The notes under the pieces: generated by a model
Told to the model about the DNA's origin: nothing
The model's input: only the letters and a program-made list of their open reading frames with translations
The model's database searches: none
Program-made: the position numbers and the translations under genes
Shown here: positions 45,090-55,463 of the stretch, one piece after another
How positions within the stretch are numbered: the stretch's first letter is position 1
How the letters are laid out: each line of letters begins with the position of its first letter
NCBI GenBank assembly: GCA_020744225.1
Contig: JAGMWG010000005.1
Location: 186,001 to 250,000 of the forward strand
DNA: 64,000 nt
Reading direction: 5' to 3'
Source of the DNA: Paraphoma chrysanthemicola
Lineage: Eukaryota; Ascomycota; Dothideomycetes; Pleosporales; Phaeosphaeriaceae

Positions 45090-45966
45090 TGCTAAGCCTA
45101 CTCTCTCTATTCTTTCTCCTTTATGTCTTAAGTACCTAACACACTATTGTCTAAACATAAAGAGAGAATATAGCTTACTCTTAAAGCTATCTAAATTAGC
45201 TAATTTAAGAGTTACTAAGCTACTACTGCTGCCTTTAACGTTAAACGCTAAACTCTTAATTAATGCGCTTATAGTATACTATTTTATGTTAAAACGCGTC
45301 TAAACTTCTAGAAACTTACTGTAACTAAAGAGTAAATAATTATCTATTATATTCTTAATCTTAATTTATAAGAATTTACGCTCTAGCTATATAAGATAGT
45401 AGATATAGCTAATAAAATACTAAGTATACGTAGTAGAAAGTCTATTAGTAAGTACTAGACTAAGCGCTTTATAACGCACTTAGCTAAGTTTAAAATAGTC
45501 TTTAATTAAGCTAAGAATAAATAGAAAATACTATATAAAGATTCTATAGTTATTAGTGCGTAGTTTAGACTAGTAGAAAAGACTAAAGCTAAGTATAGTA
45601 TCTATAATAATAACGTATATAACTTTAATAAGACTAGCTTCTAGATAAGTATAATTAAGTCTATAAAAGTAGTTATAAACGTAGAGAGATATATAAAACT
45701 TAATCTAATCTAGTTATAAGTAAGTAATAGTTATTTATTAAAATAGTAGCTTATAGAGACTAAAGTAGACTAGTTAATATATAAGAGAGCTCTAAAGTTT
45801 ATTTAAAAAGAATAAGTATAGAGTAAGAGAGTAAGCTTAAGTAGTCTAAAGTAAAATATTTATCTTAGAATATTAAGTTAAATATAAGAAGAAATAGACT
45901 CTTCTTATATATATCTATATATAGTAGTTTCTTATAGTACTTACTATAAGAAGTATAAGATATAAG

Positions 45967-46565
45967 ATCTTCTTATAATAATATATATAAGAAGAGTACT
46001 AAGACTACTTCTTATATATAAATATATAAAAAGATTATATAATCTAACTTTACGCGTAACGTAGTATTATCTATTAGTTTTCTAAGATTAGTCTAAGTAT
46101 AACTATATAGTTTATTATATCTTATTTCTTTAATCTTATTATCTCTTTCTTATAAGATTTATAATACTCTTTATCTAATATATCTTTATATATATAGATT
46201 AAAGTACTTTAACTACTCTAGACTAAGTACGTTATTTATCTAGCTATTTTTAGAGACTAAGAGCTTCTAATTACGTAGAATTAAGATCTTCTTATACTAT
46301 ATAGAGATATAGATACACTTCTTATAGATAATAAAGAGTAGAGTTATATACCTAGTACTATATACTCTAAATAATATTATAAATCTTATAAGAAAGAAAT
46401 AATAAGATTAAAGAAATAGAATATAATAATACTATATAGTTATACTTAGACTAATCTTAGAGAACTAATAAATAATACTACTCTATACATAGAGTTAGAT
46501 TATATAATCTCTTTATATATTTATATATAAGAAGTAGTCTTAGTACTCTTCTTATATATATTTAT
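45967..46565. repeat. Large palindrome 1
   Basis: Arms of about 200 bp (roughly 45967-46190 and 46355-46565) are reverse complements with scattered transitions. For example, GAGTACTAAGACTACTTCTT in the left arm is matched by its complement near 46525. The central about 160 bp resembles sequence seen again near 62.2 and 63.7 kb. Origin is probably head-to-head repeat copies followed by RIP. Confidence 0.75.
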
Positions 46566-46569
46566 TAAG

Positions 46570-47380
46570 AAGAAGTAAAGATTACTAATAACTAGTAATA
46601 TACTAGTTAGAAGAGAATATAAAGAGTAAATTACCTAATAGATAATAAAAGTATAAGTAAGTAAGATATTTAATAGAAGTAGTAAATAGTATTTTGTATT
46701 CTAGGTATAGATAAAAGAGAGAGATCTCTCTTTACTATATACTTTAGTTTCTAAGCTTAGTAAGCTATACTATAGTATTAAATTAATTCTAAAAACTATT
46801 ACTTTTTATTCTAATAGAAATAAAATATAAATCTCTTATATAAAGTATATATTTTAGTCTAATTTTAGACTATAACTAATACTAAATTCTACTTATACTA
46901 AAATTATATAGTCTTAAAGTATATAAGATAAAACTTCTATAGTAGTAGTTATAAAGATTTACTAGTTAAATATTTTATAAGCTATCTAAGTTACTAAGTA
47001 GCTTATAAGTTTTATCTTATATTCTTTAAGATCTTATAGATTTTTAGTATAACTAGAATTTAGTGTTAATTCTAGTCTAAAATTAAACTAGAAATTATAA
47101 ATTATATAAGAGATTTATTTATTATACTAATTAGAATTAAAAGTAATAGTTTTTAGAATTATTTTAATACTATAGTATAGCTTATTAAGTAAAGAAACTA
47201 AAGTATATAGTAAAGAGAGATCTCTCTCTTTTATCTATACCTAGAATACGAAATACTATCTACTATCTACTCTTTTATACTTACTCTAATCTTCTATTAT
47301 CTATTAGGTAATATACTCTTTATATTCTCTTTTAGCTAGTATATTACTAGTTATTAGTAATCTTTACTTTCTAATAGGTT
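46570..47380. repeat. Large palindrome 2: LTR-like unit, inverted pair
   Basis: A repeat of about 400 bp lies at 46570-46960 and again in reverse at about 47005-47380, meeting near 46985. Both contain GATAAAAGAGAGAGATCTCT or its complement. A third copy, in the orientation of the first, is at 49983-50365. The reverse copy is followed at once by a candidate primer-binding site, so the unit is probably a copia LTR. Confidence 0.75.
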
Positions 47381-49982
47381 ATAAGCCTAGCTCTATCTAA
47401 GAGAATTTTATTTACTAGATTATAATTCTAGCTTATTAAGCTAGTCTATCTAGAATATAAAGTAATTAATTACTCTATTTTAGAGTTTTTAACTTAAATT
47501 ATACTTATATACTACTAGTATACTAGTAACTTTTAAGTCTTTATAAGCTTATAAGAAGATTATACACTTCTTATTTAGCTTTACTTTTAAGTACTAGTAT
47601 AAATAGAGTATAGAAGAATAAAGAAAATAGTATTATTTTATTTTATCTTACTAGAAGAAACTTAAGTACTCTAGTAATTTAATTTAAAATTTATTATAGT
47701 ATTTTCTAAGATATATTCTAGTATACTCTCTACTTACTCTATACCAAGAATAGTAATAATAGAGTTTACTTAGAGATTATTTCTTATAGAGAGTGTAAAA
47801 ACTTATCTCTAATTAGTTTTTAAGAGTAAAGTAGCTAGTAACTTTAGTATGTTTTAAAAAGTATATTACAAGAGAATATACTAGAAAAATAGCTTAGATA
47901 TCTATTACTTCTAGTATACTTATAACAAAACAAGTTCTAGTAGCTACTAGAATTTTGTAATAAAAGTACTATCTTTAAAAAAAATATTACCTACTACTTA
48001 CTCTATTATTAGAGTAATTTCTATTTAAAAGAGGTAGATAATAAACTATAATCTAATTCTACTATATTTAAAACTTTTATTAAAAAAGCTTCTTTATATA
48101 GTAGTATTAGCTATTAGTCTATTATTTCTAAAATAATACTCTACCTTTTATTAGAGTTATTATTTTCTAAATAATAAGTAACTATATAAACGCTTTTACT
48201 ATACTATACTATCTTAGAAAATACCTATTAGAGTTTTATAACTCTATAAAATTTACTCTTTATTATTTTTAATTAAAATAATAAAGAGTACTATTTTATG
48301 TTTAGTTAATTAGAAAAGTTTTAGTAGAATTTATAGCTTTCTAGACCTTACATAGAACTTATACTAAGTCTTATCTAAGTAAAAGCTATATAAGATTATT
48401 ATTATCTTGTTTACAAATTATTATAAACCTAGGTACTATTAGAAAAATTATTATAAGCTAGCTATCTAAGTTAAAAGTACTTAGAGAATTATAACTAGTA
48501 CACTTTTTAGTCTAGTTTTATAATCTAGTATTAAAAATATACTAGCTGTAATCTAAAAATAAGTTATAAGCTATTTTAGACCTAATTTTATAGAAACCTA
48601 TAAAATTATAAGAAAATTATTATTCTAAAATTAGCTGTAATCTATTATAGATTACTGTACTAGAAATAATAGTATATTATATACTATATTTTTATATAAA
48701 ATTACTAAGTACTTATATTATCTAGTGTATAACTTTATATTTATACGTATAATAAGGCTTATTTTAAGAACTACTTAGAATAAGAATCTTATTATCTCTT
48801 ATTAAAATAATAAGAATTCTAGTAGTAAAATAAGCTATTTTTCTCTAAAAAAAAATATATATAATAAACTTTTAAATAAGTTTATTTAAAATAGCTAATT
48901 CTTTTTTAAGCTATAAAATACCTAAGCTTAAAGAATCTAGTAATTATAATATTTAGAATATACGTATAAGCTAAATATTAACTAAAAAAAGCCTAGATAT
49001 AGTTACTAATCTAGCTAATTTAGGTAATAATTTAGAACTTATATAATAAAATAAAAAGACTATTACTATAGTAAAACTAGCTCTAGAAGATAGACCTTTA
49101 CTACAAACGTAATATATTACTAGTGCCTATATTTTAGAATAAATACTAAAGAATTTATATATATTACGAGGCTTTAGTAGTAATTATATTCTTTCTAAAG
49201 AGTTAATTAATAATACTCTAAGTAATAATGAAAATAACTTAGAATTATATGTTAATAACTTTAGAAGAATATTAAATTAACTGAAATCTAAAGATATAGT
49301 ACTACCTAGTAAATTTATAGTAGCACTATTACTTAATAATCTAAATAAAGATTATAATAATATTATTACTATTATTACTTAGAATATTAGATTAGAATAA
49401 TAATCTAATATTACTATTAATAATATTATAAATTAATTATTAGATAAAAATAGATAATTAAAGTCTAATAATAAATCTAATAATAATTATACCTACGTAA
49501 ACTATAAGAGTTATAATAAAAATAATAACAATAGTAATATAGAGATAGCTATGCCTACTAAAGCTAAAAAGACTAATAAGTCTAAAGCTAAGAGTATTAA
49601 TAATACTACTAATAATAGTAGTTATAATAATACTAAAAATAATAAAGTTTATAATTATTGCAAACTAAAAGAGCACTTAGAATCTACTTATTATAAGAAA
49701 TATTCTAAAAAGAGACCTAAATAAGTTAGTAATACTAAAGTAGAAACTATTTTAACTTCTACTATTAGTAATTCTAATAACAAGTCTTATAATAATAATA
49801 TTATAGATTTTGTTTTAGATTCTAGTACTACTATACATACTTACTATATTAAAGAATTATTTACTAGTATTAAACCTACTAATACTAATATTAAGTAGAG
49901 TAATACTAATAAAATAATTAAAGCTAGTAGTATAGGTAATATAGAACTTAAATAAACTAGTATAAATAAACTAGTTATTAGA
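47381..49982 (+). mobile_element. Ty1/copia retrotransposon remnant, RIP-inactivated
   Basis: It starts with AGGTTATAAGCCTAGCTC (from 47384), which resembles a half-tRNA-iMet primer-binding site of copia elements after G-to-A change. At 49300-49420 a gag (UBN2-type) relic reads KFIVALLLNNLNKDYNNI with a TAG in place of Gln or Trp. At about 49660-49700 a zinc-knuckle relic reads YNYCKLKEHLESTYYKK, with cysteines turned to Tyr. At 49795-49870 a protease relic reads FVLDSSTTIHTYY, corresponding to D-S-G-A-T. No integrase or reverse transcriptase follows, because the element is cut at 49.98 kb by an inverted LTR-like copy. It cannot be expressed. Confidence 0.8.
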
Positions 49983-50365
49983 AAGTAAAGGTTACTAATA
50001 ACTAGTAATATACTAGCTAAAAGAGAATATAAAGAGTATATTACCTAATAAGTAATAGAAGATAAGAGTAAGTATATAAAAAAGTAGATAGTAGATAGTA
50101 TTTCGTGTTCTAGGTATAGATAAAAGAGAGAGATCTCTCTTTACTATATACTTTAGTTTCTAAGCTTAGTAAGCTATACTATAGTATTTAATTAATTCTA
50201 AAAACTATTACTTTCTATTCTAATTAAAATAAAACATAAATCTCTTATATAAAGTATATATTTTAGTTTAATTTTAGACTATAATTAATACTAAATTCTA
50301 CTTATACTAAAATTTATATAGTTTTAAAGTATATAAGATAAAACTCTTATAGTAGTAGTAATTTT
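49983..50365 (+). repeat. Third copy of the LTR-like unit
   Basis: It aligns with 46570-46950 in the same orientation, sharing TAGGTATAGATAAAAGAGAG and the following CTTAGTAAGCTATACTATAG. Its orientation is opposite to the copy before the copia relic, so the pair around the relic is inverted and not a normal LTR pair. Differences are mainly transitions. Confidence 0.75.
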
Positions 50366-50439
50366 AGATAGCTTATAAAAGATTTAAGTAATAAATCTTT
50401 ATAATAACTAACTTACTTATAGAGTATATTATATATAAT

Positions 50440-50930
50440 AAGTTATTAATAAGTAGTTAAGAACTTATTTAACTATTTATAGTATATAGAAGTAAGTAAT
50501 AAGATTAAGAAGATCTCTCTATATTAACTATTAAGTATCTACTTTATTATTTTTCTAAGTTTTCTTTTTAATCTCTTTATTATATTAGTATTTTTCTTAT
50601 TATTCTAAAAATACTTCTATAAAGACTAGATAATTATATAATCTACTTACGTACGTTAAGAAAATTAAAAATCTACTATAGTATAAGAAAATAAGTATAT
50701 TTTATTATATAATAGTATAGTAAGTAGATTATATATTTATCTAGTCTTTATAGAAGTATTTTTAGAATAATAAAAAAAGACTAATATAATAAAGAGATAG
50801 AAAAGAAAACTAGAAAAATAATAAGATAGATACTTAATAGTTAATATAGAGAGATCTTCTTAATCTTATTATTTACTTCTATATACTATAAATAGTAAAA
50901 TAAGTTCTAAACTACTTAATAATAATATAA
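50440..50930. repeat. Large palindrome 3
   Basis: Arms of about 210 bp (about 50440-50650 and 50718-50930) are near-perfect complements; for example AACTATTTATAGTATATAGA in the left arm pairs with the stretch near 50880. A 60-70 bp centre separates them. It would extrude as a long cruciform or give a long hairpin RNA if transcribed. Confidence 0.8.
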
Positions 50931-51571
50931 TAATATTACTTAATACTATAAATAGTACCTTAGATTATTAGCTAAAGAATTACCTAAAGACTAGAAACTA
51001 AAATTATAACGTTATAAGTTAAGAGATTAAATATTATAGTTATAAATCTTAAAGCTAAGAATTTATAAGAATAGAGAAGAAAAAATTTATATAGTATATA
51101 AATAGAAATAAATAAATTACTAAACTAGATTACTTAATATTCTATTTACTTAAGATAAATAAGATAAAAAATATATTATAAATATAGTAATTATAACGAA
51201 TCTTATACTAAGAATTATAATATGTTAACTTAAAAAAGTAATATATAATCTATAATTACTCTATAGAGCTAAGAAGACTAAAATTATAAAGAGTTCTATA
51301 CTTAAGCTAAAAGTATATAATTTAAGCTTATTAGCTTAGTTTTCTTAAGTAGTAATAATTAGGTAATTCTAATTACGTAGTATCTTAGATTCTCTATAAA
51401 TTCTAATTAATAATAGCTCTTTAAACGTAAAAGCTACTTAAAGTTAGTCTAATACCTTTAAAAACGGAATACAGAGATCTAAGTCTAGAGTAGCTAACTA
51501 ACTATTTATTATACTAAACGTCTATTAGATACCTAATAACTTAAACACAGCCTTATGCGCACGAAGACTAC

Positions 51572-52570
51572 GTGGACATCTTGGCGTCATGTAGTGTCTC
51601 TGGTCTGCTAGAGTATCCTCCGTTGAGCGCAAACTCTTATTGTTCGAGATCGATATCTTCCGTTGATCCACATCGGAGCGCAGCCGGCAGCGATGCGCGC
51701 GATTTCTTGACTTCTGTGGCATTAGCACATAATGGGCAAGCCACCCTGGAAATAGGTGACTATTGGTTATCGGTGGAAGTCTCCCGTGGACCTCGACAGT
51801 ACCTGGGGACAAATGAAGATGAACGAAGTGCGCTTGAAAGAACTATGCACATTGACGATCAGGATATGACCATGGTCGCCACATCGGATGAGGGCACAGA
51901 CCGCTGGAACTCCCATTCGGTCTCGCATGTCGCTGTGCTTGCCGTTCAAAATCCTTATATTGTCCCCTCCCGTAATGATTCAGCTTTCAGTACAGTCGAT
52001 AACAGGCAGGAACGACTCTCAATCCAGTTCTCGAGCTCCTCAATACCATCCAATCGCCGCATCGACGTCCCGGACTCGCCAAATCCTGCACCACTTTACA
52101 TACGAGGCATCGACGCAAATGGCTCCATGCTATGCGTGCTAGACGTTCCAGATCTCATCATGGACGACGCACAGTCTGATCTGAGGACGCTGCCACTGAC
52201 CGATACAAGTCATGTAGCAGTATAGGTGACAATGGAAGAGCTGCCTAAGGTCCCAATTCGATACCTAGACTCCATGACTCGCGGTCAAGCGGATTCATTT
52301 CCACGCGAATCATGTTCACAGAGGTTTGCAACACGCGTTCGATTGAAGTCTGCACCCCACGGCGTTCTTAACGTCCAAGTAATGGCCTTTTGCAGCGACC
52401 ACGTTAAGCGAAAAGACGTCCGTCGGTTCGAATGCTTATCCTGTAATGCGGGGTTTCACCTGAAGACTGCCTGCATCATAGTCACAGAACATATATCTGC
52501 CCGTATCAGGCTTGTAAGAGATCGTTGAAGAGCTTCACTAGGCACGACAACCTCATGCGGCATGCAAAGG
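51572..52570 (+). pseudogene. Decayed C2H2 zinc-finger gene fragment
   Basis: A frame open from 51572 ends at TAG (52223-52225), then continues in phase to 52528. Zinc-finger relics appear: FECLSCNAGFHLKTA, then, after a one-base slip near 52464-52470, LHHSHRTYICPYQACKRS and SFTRHDNLMRHAK, a clear second C2H2 finger. Thus it has at least one nonsense codon and one frameshift. It also lacks a credible start, because its 5' end coincides with the edge of the AT-rich block (about 51,545). Base composition is normal, so decay is not from heavy RIP. A short intron removing the TAG is possible, but would not repair the slip. Confidence 0.65.
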
Positions 52571-52811
52571 TTTCAAGCAGAGCGCGTCCAACAACGAACA
52601 TATGAAGTAACGTAGCACCCACCAGCATACTTTGTCTCGGCTGTAAGTGCTTCAAAAAACCTCTGCGGGTTTTTGGTCACACTGACCTCACAATATGGTA
52701 GCCAAAAGTGATCATAAAGACAGCTCCCTCTTATCGATGACAATCTATCTCATAAGTAATTATCAAGCTTCATGGAGTCATGTTATGCAAGGTCCTCATA
52801 TATATGTACAA

Positions 52812-53678
52812 TTAGGGAGCTGCTGCCGCTGTAGGCTTGCTGGTACCCCAACTAGCAGGAAGTGGTTGCGTCTGTGCAGGACCGGCTGGGTTCGCAGTGA
52901 ACGCAGGGAACGACCCACCCTTGGGGTATACTTCCAACCCAGGCATCGTGTAGTTCAATACGGGAGGCCAGTACGGATTGAAGAAGAGTCCAGGATCACG
53001 GGCATTATCTTGTAACCTGAGTATTAGCATATTATGTCAAATCCAAAGCATTTCCCACTTACAAATCCCCGGAAACTTTCCCGCAGGTTCAGGCTTCTTG
53101 CCCGTCGCTCCCTTGACTTCAATCTGCGCACACCCAATGTAAAATTGCGCTCCGCCTACCGTACCAGCGCCATGCACAGCAATGTGCTCAGCTCTCAGCA
53201 AGTACTGTCCGTTCTCTATGTCCTTTGGTATGACGAAGCTGAAGCTCTTCCACCCATCGCTGTGCCACGTCATACTCACTGTGTAGTTGGGATACGTCTT
53301 AACGCCCATCTCGTAGATCTTGAACCAATCGCCCTCTCCTTCATATGTCGAGACGTTGGCGACGGTAGACTTTGACATGTATGCAGTCAGAGGACCGGGA
53401 TGACCGAGAATATCTCGGACAGTGAAGCCAAGCGTGTCGCCGGCGGTCACGGACTTAGTCTTGGTCTTTGATGCGGATGCGAAGGAGCCATTGTTGCAGC
53501 GGATATCTTTGTGCGTGACGTCTGTGAAGGGACTGTTGCTGACCATCTGGCCTGGTGCTCGGACGAATTCGTAGGGTTCGGTTAGAACGCCATTTACGGT
53601 GAGCCGGTCGAAGTTGTAGTGCGCAAGGGCTTGGGATGCGTAGGACACTAGCGCCACGGTCGACGTCGTGAGCCTCAT
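52812..53678 (-). CDS. AA9 lytic polysaccharide monooxygenase
   Basis: Exon 1 (53063-53678) and exon 2 (52812-53008) flank a 54-bp intron (GTAAGT donor, AAG acceptor), giving 270 aa. The signal peptide (1-19) leaves His20 as the N-terminal residue, which forms the copper histidine brace with His93 in GHPGP. Axial-site residues are Gln178 and Tyr180 in GGAQFYIGCAQIEV, with a supporting His165. Cys61 and Cys183 probably form the conserved disulfide. The splice gives FPGIYNARDPGLFFNPYWPP, the usual C-terminal strand and loop. AA9 enzymes oxidatively cleave cellulose and related beta-glucans outside the cell. No CBM1 is present; the tail is Pro/Ala-rich. All key residues are intact although the gene is flanked by RIP-destroyed repeats. 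An acceptor at the nearby CAG would break the frame. Confidence 0.93.
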
Positions 53679-54370
53679 AATGGACGATTACGACAAAGTT
53701 GGTGGACACCAAGCGTGACTTCCAGCTCGCCAACTTGTCTACACCAACTATATAGCGATTTTGGGGTGCATGGTATTGGTGAGAACAGCCTCGTGATTCG
53801 TAGTAAGTGCACCTCGGGTAGACGCAGAGCGTTCAAATTACCAAGGCGTCGTTGTGAAAAGTTTTGCTCACATGTTCAAGATGCGGACCTTCGATCCGGA
53901 TCTCGACACCACTTTATTCGATTTATGAATATAGAAGCGCTCTGAGCCTACCTACGTGGTGCGTCGCAACGAGTCCGTCGTACCTGGCTGTGAACAAAAT
54001 AAAGGCTGACAAGGGTATAGAGAATGCTAATTCACGGAATATTGAATGGATCGAGCTTGGCGCGGAAAAATAGCAAGTCTTGTTATTAAATCTTAGAAAG
54101 ATTCAATCTAATAAATGAACGTATAAAGAAACAACAATCCCCGAAATGTTGATTGGATGATCCCGGATGACTTGTCACCCCAGACTCTAGGCCTCAACTC
54201 TGAGATGATATAAAAACGTACAATTTGCGAACGCTACCGTCGCGGTCTCTTACAGTGACAAAAAGGCACTAGAGGTGTTAAGGCTCTAGCGTTTGTCGAA
54301 GTCTAATGCACATTTCTTAACATACGAGGCGACTGCGCGTATACTGCATGTTAAGACGTGCAACTTGTAA
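53679..54370. promoter_or_regulatory. LPMO promoter and island edge
   Basis: On the minus strand a TATA-like TATATAG lies at about 53746-53753, some 70 bases upstream of the LPMO start, a plausible core promoter. Beyond about 54,060 the sequence grows AT-richer, and by 54,375 it is the RIP-degraded block. No gene is supportable. Confidence 0.45.
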
Positions 54371-54452
54371 TCGATGCGTAGAAGCTAAGTAAGTATTACT
54401 GTTTCACATTATTACTACTATTCTACTTATCTAGATATAACGTACTCTATAG

Positions 54453-54503
54453 GCAAGTTAGTTACACGAGCGAGTTAGTTACACAAGCAAGTTAGTTACT
54501 CTA
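54453..54503. repeat. 17-bp tandem repeat, three units (block 2)
   Basis: Units at 54453, 54470 and 54487 start GCAAGTTAGTTAC or GCGAGTTAGTTAC. Period and copy number match the repeat at the left edge of block 1, and 10 of the first 13 bases agree. They again sit close to the left edge of the AT-rich block. Confidence 0.8.
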
Positions 54504-55069
54504 CTAAGACTCTACTAAAACGTACTCTTACAAGAGTACAAAATGCACCTTATAGTAGATCTACTATACTATATAGTACTTATATTACTTAGAGACTATT
54601 TCTTCTACTTACTTATATATATATAAGTTATAACTAGTTTTACTATAGTATTTATAGTATCTTTAAGTTAGCTTACTACTCTTAGTATATATACTCTTTT
54701 TTATCTTTTTTTTATTACTATATACTATAAACTTTTTTATAGTAGTTAAGTATATACTTTTTTTTAGCTATAAGAGTTCTCTTAGTCTTTGTATACTTCT
54801 TCTTATATAATTTATAGTATAAGGTAGTCTTATTAGCTACTTAAAGCTTCTTAACTTAATTACTTATTAATACTAAGAAATATACTATTATCTCTACGCC
54901 TTTAGTAAGCTTTTTAACTAGCTTAACTATATAAGTAAAGAAGCTATTAATATACTTTTAAATTCTCTCTTAAATTAGTATTAATTATAATTTAAATTCT
55001 AGAGTATTACTTAGAGTTTTAGACTTCTAGAGTATAATATTAGTAGTAAGTAGTATAAGTATATATAAG

Positions 55070-55463
55070 TGTTACAATCCATAACTAACGAGAAGTACAA
55101 GTACCTTATAAACTACAGGAATACTAAGAGACTCTACTAACGTCTAGCCTTAGCACAATAAGAGAGCTAAGTAAAGTTATATAACTTGTCTTACAAGTCT
55201 TATAAGTCTTAGCTAGTCTTACTAAATAAGTTTATAAGACTATACGAGACCTCTAATACTCTTAAGACCTAACTAGTATATAGATAACTATAATAAGAGC
55301 GTATCTCTTATTGTGTTTAACTTAATATTCTAAGATAGATAATCTACTCTAGACTACTTAAGCTTACTCTTCTACTCTACGCTTATTCTCTCTAAATAAA
55401 CTCTAGAGCTCTCTTATACACTTAATTAGCCTACTCTAATTTCTATAAGCTACTATCTTAATA
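55070..55463 (+). repeat. 5' LTR of the gypsy element
   Basis: It is 394 bp, starting TGTTACAATCC and ending ATCTTAATA. Compared with the 3' LTR, the first about 80 bases differ only by C/T or G/A transitions, as RIP predicts. Confidence 0.93.

Larger units (their letters stand above)
44931..51545. repeat. AT-rich RIP-degraded transposon block 1
   Basis: Composition changes abruptly to very AT-rich sequence. Over long runs (for example 45601-45720) CpA and TpG are absent while TpA abounds, the footprint of RIP (C to T at CpA on both strands). All coding relics are full of TAA/TAG. It contains a copia remnant, three large palindromes and a 17-bp tandem repeat, listed separately. No functional gene can be present. 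Confidence 0.93.
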
